NCBI RefSeq assembly: GCF_011927785.1
Contig: NZ_JAATJK010000001.1
Coordinates: 5,241,001 to 5,305,000 of the forward strand
Direction of reading: 5' to 3'
Source: Micromonospora profundi
GTDB taxonomy: Bacteria > Actinomycetota > Actinomycetes > Mycobacteriales > Micromonosporaceae
Length of the DNA stretch: 64,000 nucleotides
Positions 24,046-31,212 of the stretch are shown piece by piece. The position numbers were made by a program, and so were the translations under genes. Each line of letters opens with the position of its first letter. The stretch's first letter is position 1. A model generated the notes under the pieces. It was not told the DNA's origin, ran no database searches, and worked only from the letters and a program-made list of their open reading frames with translations.

Positions 24046-24735
24046 TCAAGCCCTGCCGGGTAGGTACGGGGACGGTGCGCCGTACACGAGCTCGGGGGGA
24101 GTCCACTCGGTCAGGTCGTGTAGCACGACTTCTTCCGCGAGCAGGTGACCCGCACTCGCCGGCCAGGCTATCGCATGCAGCCACATTCCCCGAGCTTCGC
24201 CGGCGTACGCACTTCGATCCGTCGGCGAATTGACCAACCACAGTGGAGTCGGATGACCGCCCACACGGATCCTGGCCTGCCCAACATGCTCCGGATGCCC
24301 CGGCCCGGGGTCGCTCAACGCGTCGGCCAACTCCGGCCCCGGGTCCGGCCCGGACAGACCGGCAAGTCTGGTGCCCAGGCCGACGCCGGGCTCCTCGGCC
24401 ACGAAGACAAGGTCCGCCGGCCCACCACCGAGCGGCGCGGGGCCGGCGCAGGCCACCGCCGTCGCCCGCACTCCGGTGCGGTCGTCCCCGGCGTACGCCA
24501 CTCCGGTGAGAGTCCAGCCTGGCGGCAGCGGCCACGGGCACCACAGCGGCGTCCCGGGTGGACCGGCTGTCGCGGTGATCCGCTCCACCACGCTCGCGAC
24601 GATCTCCGCTCCGATGTGCTCGGGTACGTGCAGTGGCGGCACCGGGCCACAGCGCAGGCACCTCGACTCGGTGTGCATCAGATCCGGCGCCCGTACCGGG
24701 CCTCCGCATCTCGGACAACTCACCGCGACACTCAC
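24046..24735 (-). CDS. DUF6758-type zinc-finger-like protein
   Basis: A 229-aa conserved actinobacterial protein. The N-terminus carries CPRCGGPVRAPDLMHTESRC (20 residues) and CGPV, two Cys pairs that probably bind zinc. The rest has the pattern PLWCPWPLPPGW...GVAYAGDD and a hydrophobic core, without an enzyme motif. I recall an orthologue in Streptomyces next to the PHP-domain gene. GTG 24735 starts at the first conserved residue. Confidence 0.8.
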   Translation of the reverse strand: MSVAVSCPRCGGPVRAPDLMHTESRCLRCGPVPPLHVPEHIGAEIVASVVERITATAGPPGTPLWCPWPLPPGWTLTGVAYAGDDRTGVRATAVACAGPAPLGGGPADLVFVAEEPGVGLGTRLAGLSGPDPGPELADALSDPGPGHPEHVGQARIRVGGHPTPLWLVNSPTDRSAYAGEARGMWLHAIAWPASAGHLLAEEVVLHDLTEWTPPELVYGAPSPYLPGRA

Positions 24736-24805
24736 ATCCCCACCGTCACCCCGGACCGTCGGCACGTCAAGTCGGATCGTCCGATTGCGTCGGCGTGGCG
24801 CGGTT

Positions 24806-25435
24806 TCAGTCCGGCGGCGGCCCAGCGTGGGTACGGATCCACGCGTGCATGGCGATGCCGCTCGCCACCCCCGCGTTGATCGACCTTGTCGAGCCGTACT
24901 GGGCGATGGAGTAGAGCTGGTCGCACGCGTGGCGCGCGGGTTCGGAGAGGCCGGGTCCCTCCTGACCGAACAGCAGTACGCACTCCCGCGGCAGGGTGCC
25001 CGTCTCCAGCGGCCGGGAGCCGGGCAGGTTGTCGATGCCGACCACGGGCAGCCGCCGTCCGGCGGCCCAGTCGACGAACTCCTCGATCGTCTCGTGGTGC
25101 CGCACGTGCTGGTAGCGGTCGGTCACCATCGCGCCGCGCCGGTTCCACCGTCGCCGTCCGACGATGTGCACCTCGGCGGCGTTGAAGGCGTTGGCATTGC
25201 GGACCACAGTGCCGATGTTGAAGTCGTGCTGCCAGTTCTCGATGGCGACGTGGAAGCCGTGCCGGTGCTGGTCCAGGTCGGCGACGATCGCCTCGTGCCG
25301 CCAGTAGCGGTAGCGGTCGACCACGTTGCGCCGGTCCCCCTCGGCCAGCAACTGCGGGTCGTAGAGCGGGTCCTGCGGCGGGTCCCCCGGCCAGGGGCCC
25401 ACACCCACCTCAAGCTGGTCGTCGGTCACGGTCAT
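24806..25435 (-). CDS. SpoU/TrmH-family RNA 2'-O-methyltransferase
   Basis: A 209-aa SPOUT-class RNA methyltransferase that would methylate a ribose in tRNA or rRNA using S-adenosylmethionine. The three SpoU motifs are present: FNIGTVVRNANAFNAAEVHI, LLFGQEGPGLS, and SINAGVASGIAMHAW near the C-terminus, which form the knotted SAM site. An N-terminal extension of about 55 residues may aid RNA binding. The target cannot be read from sequence. ATG 25435 is the first plausible start in a longer open frame. Confidence 0.88.
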   Translation of the reverse strand: MTVTDDQLEVGVGPWPGDPPQDPLYDPQLLAEGDRRNVVDRYRYWRHEAIVADLDQHRHGFHVAIENWQHDFNIGTVVRNANAFNAAEVHIVGRRRWNRRGAMVTDRYQHVRHHETIEEFVDWAAGRRLPVVGIDNLPGSRPLETGTLPRECVLLFGQEGPGLSEPARHACDQLYSIAQYGSTRSINAGVASGIAMHAWIRTHAGPPPD

Positions 25436-25515
25436 CAGAGGGTACGGCCCCGCGCGGCGACCACCGCGACGGCCTGCCCGGCCCGGGGCGAGGGTCCGGC
25501 GGGAGAGCCGGCCGG

Positions 25516-26019
25516 TCAGCCCAGTCCGAGCGCGCCACCGAGCCGGTCCAGGAAGCGCCGGTCCGCCGGGCTGGCCGCAACGCCGTCGGGCCCGGGCGCG
25601 GCCCGGCAGACGCGGCCCGCGACGGACTGCACCCACTGGCGGTACGCGGCCGAGTCGGCCGGGTCGGCGCGCCGCTGGAGGACCCGCACCGCAGCCCGGC
25701 AAGCGGCCAGCAGATCCACCATGTCGGTGAGGCGTTCGGTGGGCGCAGGTGCGCCGTCGTGGCGGGCGTAGATGGCGGCGACGACCGCCCGGACCAGATC
25801 GCTGTCGAACCCACGGCCGGCGGCCACGGCGTCGAGGCCGGCCAGGCCCGCCTGCACCCCGCGTTCGGGACGGCCGGGACCGGGTGCCGTGGCGGCCACG
25901 AGGACGCGACCGGGCAGGCCGGTGAGCAGGTCCCATTCGGCGGCGGAGTAGACAGCGGTGGTCAACGGCGCGGCGCGGCGCCCGGTTGCTGGCGGCTCTC
26001 CGGCGACGGAGTGGCTCAT
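25516..26019 (-). CDS. Conserved hypothetical protein, mostly helical
   Basis: A 167-aa soluble protein with no motif I recognise. It is mainly alpha-helical by composition (TAVYSAAEWDLL, GLAGLDAVAAGRG, LTDMVDLLAACRAA), with no signal peptide or membrane helix. GGAGGTG lies 4-5 bases before ATG 26019, so this start is well supported. It lies between the SpoU methylase gene and maoC on the same strand, isolated from maoC by a hairpin. Confidence 0.6.
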   Translation of the reverse strand: MSHSVAGEPPATGRRAAPLTTAVYSAAEWDLLTGLPGRVLVAATAPGPGRPERGVQAGLAGLDAVAAGRGFDSDLVRAVVAAIYARHDGAPAPTERLTDMVDLLAACRAAVRVLQRRADPADSAAYRQWVQSVAGRVCRAAPGPDGVAASPADRRFLDRLGGALGLG

Positions 26020-26055
26020 CGGCACCTCCGGCGTCAGCATAAGCCGCGAAACGGG

Positions 26056-26109
26056 AGCAGGGCCCCTTTCCCCAACAGATGCTGTTGCCGGGAGAAGAGG
26101 CCCTGCTCG
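26056..26109. terminator. 54-bp imperfect palindrome after maoC
   Basis: GAGCAGGGCC (26056-26065) pairs with GGCCCTGCTC (26100-26109). Inside, CCTTTCCC/GGGAGAAG partly pairs and CAACA/TGTTG closes the tip. It may terminate the minus-strand maoC gene. I recall similar palindromes spread through Micromonospora genomes. Confidence 0.6.
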
Positions 26110-26132
26110 GCGGAGTGGCTCCGCTTCGATGC

Positions 26133-26648
26133 TCAGCGCGGGTCGGGGAAGCTGGGCCGCTCCGGGTCCACTCCCTCGGCGACGGCGCTCGCCGCGTACT
26201 CCCGCTTGGGGACCATGACCTTGCGGCGGAAGACGCAGACCATCGTGCCGTCCTGGTTGTAGCCGCGGGTCTCCACCGACACCACGCCCCGGTCGGGCTT
26301 GGAGCCGGACTCCCGCTTGTCCAGGACTGTGGTCTCGCCGTAGATGGTGTCGCCGTGGAAGGTGGGCGCCACGTGCCGCAGCGACTCGACCTCCAGGTTG
26401 GCGATGGCCTTGCCGCTGACGTCCGGCACCGACATGCCGAGCAGGAGCGAGTAGATGTAGTTGCCGACCACGACGTTGCGCTTGAACTGGCTGGCCGTCT
26501 CGGCGTAGTGCGCGTCCATGTGCAGCGGGTGGTGGTTCATGGTGAGCAGGCAGAAGAGGTGGTCGTCGTACTCGGTGACGGTCTTGCCCGGCCAGTGCCG
26601 GTAGACCGCGCCGACCTCGAACTCCTCGTAGTAGCGGCCGAACTGCAT
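26133..26648 (-). CDS. MaoC-family hydratase (mesaconyl-CoA hydratase-like)
   Basis: A 171-aa hot-dog-fold hydratase. The opening GRYYEEFEVGAVYRHWPGKTV, the hydratase region HHPLHMD and the block VGNYIYSLLLGMSVPD closely match the MaoC protein that I recall next to crotonyl-CoA carboxylase/reductase genes in Streptomyces. That suggests mesaconyl-CoA or a similar enoyl-CoA ester as substrate. Two other genes of the same set lie 5 and 8.5 kb away. It is monocistronic, with a hairpin downstream and a 550-bp spacer upstream. Confidence 0.85.
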   Translation of the reverse strand: MQFGRYYEEFEVGAVYRHWPGKTVTEYDDHLFCLLTMNHHPLHMDAHYAETASQFKRNVVVGNYIYSLLLGMSVPDVSGKAIANLEVESLRHVAPTFHGDTIYGETTVLDKRESGSKPDRGVVSVETRGYNQDGTMVCVFRRKVMVPKREYAASAVAEGVDPERPSFPDPR

Positions 26649-27022
26649 GCTGGTCCCCTCCGACGGGCGGCGATGGAGTTCGGGACAGCATGCCTTACCG
26701 GTGGTTAAGGCGACCGGCGGGGCGCGACCTCGGCGGAAATGTCACACCGGTCACTCGCACGGGGGGAGACGCAATGAGCGGCGGGGCCCTCCCCGGCACC
26801 CGCCGCCCACGCTCTGATGCGGTGAATTCTGCCCTACGGTGGCGTAGGTCCGACAGAGATCGAGGTCACATTTATCTTTTCGTAACATTACTGTGGGTGA
26901 TGAAATGTGGGTTGATCAGCGATCTCCGCAGGCTGGATACGTCCTCGTCAGAGCTCAAGTTACCGATTCGTAGAGCTCAATCGAGTGGATCTCTCTGGAA
27001 ACGCTCCCATCACGGCAGGTCA

Positions 27023-27045
27023 CGCAAGTGCACCGTGCACTTGCG
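27023..27045. promoter_or_regulatory. 23-bp perfect palindrome, probable operator
   Basis: CGCAAGTGCAC and GTGCACTTGCG are perfect 11-bp arms around a single C (27034). The short centre means it works as a DNA site for a dimeric protein rather than as an RNA hairpin. It lies about 90 bases upstream of the trxA -35 element. Confidence 0.65.
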
Positions 27046-27134
27046 ATCCGCCAGGACCGAGATGAACAGATGTTTGTCGATGACCCTTCGTGATCCCGGG
27101 GTAGCCCGGAGCACGTTTCGTGCCCCACCGCCCG

Positions 27135-27160
27135 GGAATTCGATACGGTCAGCCCTGGTT
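27135..27160 (+). promoter_or_regulatory. SigR/SigH-type promoter of trxA
   Basis: GGAAT (27135-27139), 18 bases, then GTT (27158-27160) matches the thiol-stress SigR/SigH consensus GGAAT-N18/19-GTT exactly. It would give a leader of about 30 bases before the trxA ATG. Thioredoxin genes are classic SigR targets. Confidence 0.75.
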
Positions 27161-27199
27161 CTACGGGACGTAGGTAAACCGCGGTGATCGGAGAGTGCA

Positions 27200-27562
27200 A
27201 TGGCAACCGTTGAGCTGACCTCGGCGAACTTCGACGAGGTGACCGGCAACGACGGCATCGTCCTGGTCGACTTCTGGGCCGACTGGTGTGGTCCGTGCAA
27301 GCGGTTCGCCCCGGTCTACGAGCGTTCCTCGGAGAAGCACCAGAACATCGTCTTCGGAAAGGTCGACACCGAGGCTCAGCAGGAGCTGGGCGCGAAGTTC
27401 GACATCCGATCGATCCCGACGATCATGGCGATCCGTGACGGCGTCATCGTCTTCGCCCAGCCGGGCGCTCTGCCCGAGTCCGCGCTGGAAAACCTGATCG
27501 AGCAGGTCGAGGCGCTGGACATGGACGACGTCCGCAAGCAGCTGGCCGAGCACAACCACTGA
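27200..27562 (+). CDS. trxA: Thioredoxin
   Basis: A 120-aa cytosolic thioredoxin reducing protein disulfides with electrons from thioredoxin reductase. The active site WCGPC is at 29-33, and the cis-Pro loop (SIPTIMAI) is in place. Length is slightly above the 105-110 typical because of a C-terminal MDDVRKQLAEHNH extension. GGAGAG lies 5 bases before the ATG. A SigR-type promoter upstream predicts induction by disulfide stress. No reductase gene is adjacent. A strong hairpin follows. Confidence 0.95.
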   Translation: MATVELTSANFDEVTGNDGIVLVDFWADWCGPCKRFAPVYERSSEKHQNIVFGKVDTEAQQELGAKFDIRSIPTIMAIRDGVIVFAQPGALPESALENLIEQVEALDMDDVRKQLAEHNH

Positions 27563-27586
27563 TCAATCCGTCCTGCGACGGCACGA

Positions 27587-27615
27587 AAGGCCGGGCCCGG
27601 TTCGGGCCCGGCCTT
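27587..27615. terminator. Terminator of trxA
   Basis: AAGGCCGGGCCCG (27587-27599) pairs perfectly with CGGGCCCGGCCTT (27603-27615), 24 bases after the trxA stop, with a 3-base loop. The arms end in TT on the transcript. Confidence 0.8.
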
Positions 27616-27713
27616 CGTCGTGTCCGGCCACCCCATGATCACCGCCTGGGCAGCCGGAACTGGCCATCAGTCGGACCCGGCACGGCCGGTACATCCCGTA
27701 TCGTCACGACCCG

Positions 27714-28154
27714 ATGGAGAATCTGACCACCCGCGGGCGCGTGACCCGGCTGGGCGCAACCGCGCTCGGCCTCGTCCTGGTCCTCGTCGGCACGTTCTGG
27801 GGCAGCGACGATGACTTTCCGTTCGGCCCGTTCCGGATGTACTCCACATCCAACCCGCCGAACGCGCCAGCGCCCGACACCCGCGTCGAAGGTGTGAACA
27901 GCGACGGCGACGTGATCGACCTCGACCAGAACGCGACGGGCATCCGCCGCGCCGAGATCGAGGGCCAGCAGTCCCGGTACGTCGACGACCCGACGCTGCT
28001 CACGCAGATCGCCGACGCGTACGCCGAACGCCACCCGGACGCCGCCGAACTGGTCGAGGTCCGCATCGTCATCCGCTGGCACGGCATCCGCGCCGGTCGC
28101 CCCACCGGGCAGCACATCGACCAGACGGTGGTCCGCTGGCAGGCCCTCCCATGA
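27714..28154 (+). CDS. Small exported protein upstream of the HTTM gene
   Basis: A 146-aa protein with an N-terminal membrane or signal helix (about 13-28) and a soluble domain outside the membrane containing FPFGPFRMYSTSNPP. No enzyme motif is recognised. Its stop overlaps the start of the HTTM-protein gene by 4 bases (28151-28154), so the two are coupled and probably work together. TATCGT lies 9 bases upstream of the ATG. Confidence 0.75.
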   Translation: MENLTTRGRVTRLGATALGLVLVLVGTFWGSDDDFPFGPFRMYSTSNPPNAPAPDTRVEGVNSDGDVIDLDQNATGIRRAEIEGQQSRYVDDPTLLTQIADAYAERHPDAAELVEVRIVIRWHGIRAGRPTGQHIDQTVVRWQALP

Positions 28155-29122
28155 GCCGCTGGCTGACCGAGGCGGTGCCGCGCGGCCGGATCGCCGCCTT
28201 CCGGACCCTGATCTACCTCTTCGTCGCCGCCGACCTGGTGATCTTCACTCCCTGGGTCCGCACCCGGGCCAGCGTGCCCGGCGATCTGTACCAGCCGCTG
28301 CTGATCGGCCGGATCCTTCCACTGCCCACACCGACGCCGACGCTGGTGGCGGTGATCTTCTGGGTGCTGCTGCTCGTCGCCCTGGTGGCCGCGACCGGCA
28401 GGGCACCCCGGCTGCTCGGCTGGACGGTCTGCGCGCTGTACCTGGAGTGGATGATCATCGCGATGAGCTACGGAAAGGTGGACCACGACAGGTTCGCCCT
28501 GCTCGTCGCGCTCGCCGTGCTGCCGACCGCCGGCCGCGCCCGGCACGGCGACACCACCCGCACCGAGGCCGGCGGCTGGGCGCTGCGGGTCACCCAGATC
28601 GCGGTGATCTGCACGTACTTCCTAGCCGCCTTCGCCAAGCTGCGCTTCGGCGGGTTGGACTGGCTGACCGGCTCGGTACTGGCGAGGGCCATCATCCGAC
28701 GCGGCACCGACCTGGCGGACCTGATCGCCCAGGTGCCGTACCTGCTGATCGTCGCCCAGTTCGGCATCGTGGCCTTCGAACTGCTCAGCCCCGTGGTCTT
28801 CCTCCTGCGGGAGCGCTGGCGGCTGGCCATGGTCGGCTTCTTCTACTCGTTCCACGCGGTGACCATCGCGACCATCACCATCTCGTTCGCGCCCCACCTG
28901 GCCGCGATGGCCAGCTTCCTGCCGCTGGAGCGGGTCCGACCACTGGTCTGGGCGCGCCGTCTCGTCGGCCGCGAAGCTCGCGGGTCAGCGACGGCCGGCC
29001 CGGAGCCGGCGCGCGTCGACGTCGAACCGACGCCGCCCGACCCTGCTTCGGTGGGAGCCGGTGCGGAGCCGGTGCCGCCCGGAGGTCAGGCCCCGGTGGT
29101 CGGGCGGCCCGCCGGGCCGTAG
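28151..29122 (+). CDS. HTTM-domain multi-pass membrane protein
   Basis: A 323-aa membrane protein with about seven helices of the HTTM type, the membrane part of vitamin K-dependent gamma-carboxylase and many bacterial proteins of unknown function. Clear family parts include the opening FRTLIYLFVAADLVIF, the KLRFGGLDWLTGSVL segment and the long C-terminal helices. The final 60 residues are a Pro/Ala/Glu tail. Its 3' end overlaps the oppositely oriented DCC gene by 37 bases. HTTM and DCC genes are often adjacent, implying a shared pathway. Confidence 0.82.
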   Translation: MSRWLTEAVPRGRIAAFRTLIYLFVAADLVIFTPWVRTRASVPGDLYQPLLIGRILPLPTPTPTLVAVIFWVLLLVALVAATGRAPRLLGWTVCALYLEWMIIAMSYGKVDHDRFALLVALAVLPTAGRARHGDTTRTEAGGWALRVTQIAVICTYFLAAFAKLRFGGLDWLTGSVLARAIIRRGTDLADLIAQVPYLLIVAQFGIVAFELLSPVVFLLRERWRLAMVGFFYSFHAVTIATITISFAPHLAAMASFLPLERVRPLVWARRLVGREARGSATAGPEPARVDVEPTPPDPASVGAGAEPVPPGGQAPVVGRPAGP

Positions 29123-29514
29123 AGCCGCTCCCTGGCCTCCTGCGGCAGCGAGCAGGCCGCCGTACCGCCGGGGAGTCGGTGCCGGTTGCGCGCCACCCAG
29201 CGGTACGTCGGCCAGGCCACCGCGCGCACGGGAGGGACCCGCAGCACGGCGCCGGCAGCCCGCCAGAGGGGACCGCTGGCGGCGAGCAGCTTTGCGATGG
29301 CGTCCGGGCCGGCCGCGCGGGAGTCGTCCGCGCCCACCCACTGCACGGCCTCCTCGCACTCCGCGGTCGTGAGGCCGAGCGCGTCCAGGTCGGCGAACTG
29401 CCAGGGCACCACCCGTGCGGCGGTGGGGATCCGGCGTTCGATGAACTCCGCACAGGTCGTGCAGAACGCGCAGTCCCCGTCGTAGACGAATGTCGACGTC
29501 TCCATGCCGTCCAT
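29086..29514 (-). CDS. DCC-family thiol-disulfide oxidoreductase-like protein (DUF393)
   Basis: A 142-aa DUF393 protein. The signature FVYDGDCAFCTTCAEFI near the N-terminus contains a CxxC after DGD, as in thiol-disulfide oxidoreductases. A predicted helical second half has W and Y positions typical of the family. It is convergent with and overlaps the HTTM gene, and divergent from the radical SAM gene across an SOS-like box. Two in-frame ATGs (29514 and 29505) share GGAGGGGGAGG upstream; the choice is uncertain by three residues. Confidence 0.85.
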   Translation of the reverse strand: MDGMETSTFVYDGDCAFCTTCAEFIERRIPTAARVVPWQFADLDALGLTTAECEEAVQWVGADDSRAAGPDAIAKLLAASGPLWRAAGAVLRVPPVRAVAWPTYRWVARNRHRLPGGTAACSLPQEARERLYGPAGRPTTGA

Positions 29515-29572
29515 CCTCCCCCTCCGGCCTGCGGATTGGGCGCGGGTGTCCGGCGGGTCACTTGCGCCATGC

Positions 29573-29588
29573 TCGTACACGTGTTCGA
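29573..29588. promoter_or_regulatory. LexA (SOS) box, one mismatch
   Basis: TCGTAC-ACGT-GTTCGA against the actinobacterial SOS box TCGAAC-N4-GTTCGA: 11 of 12 defined positions match. It ends nine bases before the ATG of the radical SAM gene and lies 59 bases from the divergent DCC gene, so LexA could repress one or both. Confidence 0.7.
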
Positions 29589-29597
29589 ATAGTCCCC

Positions 29598-30644
29598 ATG
29601 CGCTGGGACAACCTCACCGCTCCCCCGGTCGAGGGAGACCCCGAGCGGGCAGCGCCAGCGACGCCACCCCTGCCGCTGGCGCTGCCCGGCGCCATCGCCC
29701 GCACCTTCGACACCCCCGAGTTTGCCGGGATGACGTTCTACGAGGTGCAGGCCAAATCCATCCTGAACCGGGTGCCCGGGCAGTCCCGCGTCCCGTTCGA
29801 GTGGACCATCAACCCGTACCGGGGCTGCTCCCATGCATGCGTTTACTGTTTCGCGAGAAACACTCACACTTACCTGGACCTCGACTCCGGAGCGGACTTC
29901 GATCGCAAGGTGATCGTCAAGGTCAACGCCGGCGAGCTGGTCCGGCGGGAGCTTGCCGCGCGTACGTGGCGGGGTGCGCACGTCGCGATGGGCACCAACG
30001 TGGACTGTTACCAGCGGGCCGAGGGGCGCTACCGGCTGATGCCGCAGATCATCGCGGCTCTGCGCGACTTCGCCAATCCATTCTCGATCCTCACCAAGGG
30101 CACGCTGATCCTGCGGGACCTGCCACTGCTGCGCGAGGCCGCCGAGGTGACAACTGTCGGCATCTCCTACTCCGTGGGCTTCGTCGACGAACAGCTCTGG
30201 CGTGCCGTCGAGCCGGGCACACCGCACCCGCATCGCCGACTGGACGCGGTCCGTGCGCTCGCCGACGCCGGTTTCTCCGTCGGAGTGCTGATGGCGCCGA
30301 TCCTGCCCGGACTGAGCGACAGCGACGAGTCGATCGACGCCACAGTGTCGGCGATCGCCGCCGCCGGGGCGACAAGCGTGACTCCGCTGGCCCTGCACCT
30401 GCGTCCCGGCGCCCGGGAGTGGTACGCGCAGTGGCTGGCCCGGGAGTACCCGCACCTCGTGCCCCGCTACCGCGAGCTCTACCGGGCGGGCTCCTACGCG
30501 CCGCAGGCGTACCAGCGGGAGCTGACAGCGCGGGTGCGCATCGCGGCCCGCCGGCACGGGCTGCACCGTGGTGAGCTGAGCGACAACCGTCGCGTGCCCG
30601 AGCCGCCTCCACCACCGGCCGCCGAGCAGCTGACCCTGCTGTAG
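29598..30644 (+). CDS. Rv2578c-family radical SAM protein
   Basis: A 348-aa radical S-adenosylmethionine enzyme. The cluster motif CX3CX2C is at Cys77, Cys81 and Cys84 (RGCSHACVYC), followed by a TIM-barrel core. The family includes Rv2578c and is distantly related to spore photoproduct lyase; its reaction is not known to me. I recall Rv2578c among mycobacterial LexA-regulated genes, and the SOS box 9 bases upstream of this ATG agrees. I infer a role in DNA damage. Confidence 0.88.
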   Translation: MRWDNLTAPPVEGDPERAAPATPPLPLALPGAIARTFDTPEFAGMTFYEVQAKSILNRVPGQSRVPFEWTINPYRGCSHACVYCFARNTHTYLDLDSGADFDRKVIVKVNAGELVRRELAARTWRGAHVAMGTNVDCYQRAEGRYRLMPQIIAALRDFANPFSILTKGTLILRDLPLLREAAEVTTVGISYSVGFVDEQLWRAVEPGTPHPHRRLDAVRALADAGFSVGVLMAPILPGLSDSDESIDATVSAIAAAGATSVTPLALHLRPGAREWYAQWLAREYPHLVPRYRELYRAGSYAPQAYQRELTARVRIAARRHGLHRGELSDNRRVPEPPPPPAAEQLTLL

Positions 30645-30658
30645 CCGGAGGTCGGAGC

Positions 30659-30664
30659 TACAGT
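30659..30664 (+). promoter_or_regulatory. -10 box of the CoA-binding gene
   Basis: TACAGT lies 6 bases before GTG 30671, consistent with a leaderless or very short-leader transcript. Confidence 0.4.
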
Positions 30665-30670
30665 CGGCGG

Positions 30671-31078
30671 GTGCGTACAGCTCAGCAGATCCTCGCCGAC
30701 TCCGCCGTGATCGCCGTCGTGGGCGCGTCCCGCGACCCATCGAAGGCCGCCCATCGCGTGCCGTTGCAGATGCAGCAGTACGGCTGGCGGATCATCCCGG
30801 TCAACCCGACAGTCGACGAACTCTTCGGGGAGCGGGCGTACAAGACGCTCGCCGACATCCCGCACCCCGTCGACATGGTGGACGTGTTCCGGCCGGCCGC
30901 CGACGCCGTGCAGGTGGTTCGGGAAGCGGCGGCGATCGGCGCCCCGGCGGTCTGGCTGCAACTGGGCATCGTCTCGGCGGAAGCGCGCCAGATAGCCGAA
31001 GAAGCCGGAATGGACTACGTAGAAGACCGCTGCCTAGCCGTCGAACGAGCCGCAGCAGCCCTAACCCGCCTGCCCTAA
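30671..31078 (+). CDS. CoA-binding (YccU-like) Rossmann protein
   Basis: A 135-aa protein of the CoA_binding family, the N-terminal domain of succinyl-CoA ligase alpha found alone. AVVGASRDPSKAAHRVP is the nucleotide loop and VDMVDVFRP and APAVWLQLGI complete the Rossmann pattern. A stand-alone role is not established. Codon use in the last 30 codons shifts to A-ending codons (GAA, GTA, CTA, GCA), unlike the rest of the gene; see findings. Confidence 0.9.
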   Translation: MRTAQQILADSAVIAVVGASRDPSKAAHRVPLQMQQYGWRIIPVNPTVDELFGERAYKTLADIPHPVDMVDVFRPAADAVQVVREAAAIGAPAVWLQLGIVSAEARQIAEEAGMDYVEDRCLAVERAAAALTRLP

Positions 31079-31112
31079 CCGCTCCCTGATCCCGCCTGCT
31101 GATCTCGCCTGC

Positions 31113-31199
31113 TGCCCCGTCGATCATGGAGTTGTGGTGCCGAGGTTAGTAGGATTTGTCGCCCGAACCCCCCACCACAACTCCATGATCGACGGGGCA
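31113..31199. repeat. 87-bp palindrome with 27-bp perfect arms
   Basis: 31113-31139 and 31173-31199 are perfectly complementary over 27 bases; the centre is 33 bases. Arms contain CGATCATGGAGTTGTGGTG. It lies between convergent genes, where it could be a bidirectional terminator, but arm length and perfection suggest a dispersed repeat. I recall a very similar palindrome in several Micromonospora genomes. Confidence 0.85.
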
Positions 31200-31212
31200 A
31201 AAGGGGGACGGG

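Larger units (their letters stand above)
26649..27199. other. 551-bp lower-GC spacer between maoC and trxA
   Basis: No convincing gene. Composition is clearly less GC-rich than the flanks, especially 26820-27080, with AT-rich segments such as TTTATCTTTTCGTAAC. It holds a SigR-type promoter for trxA, a 23-bp perfect palindrome (27023-27045) and presumably the maoC promoter. The open frames in it have atypical codon use and no recognisable motif. Confidence 0.7.

Noticed and set aside
26774..27187. A 137-codon frame with a GGGAG site upstream of trxA
   Set aside because: Codon use is atypical, the frame crosses the SigR-type promoter and the palindrome, and the protein has no recognisable pattern.
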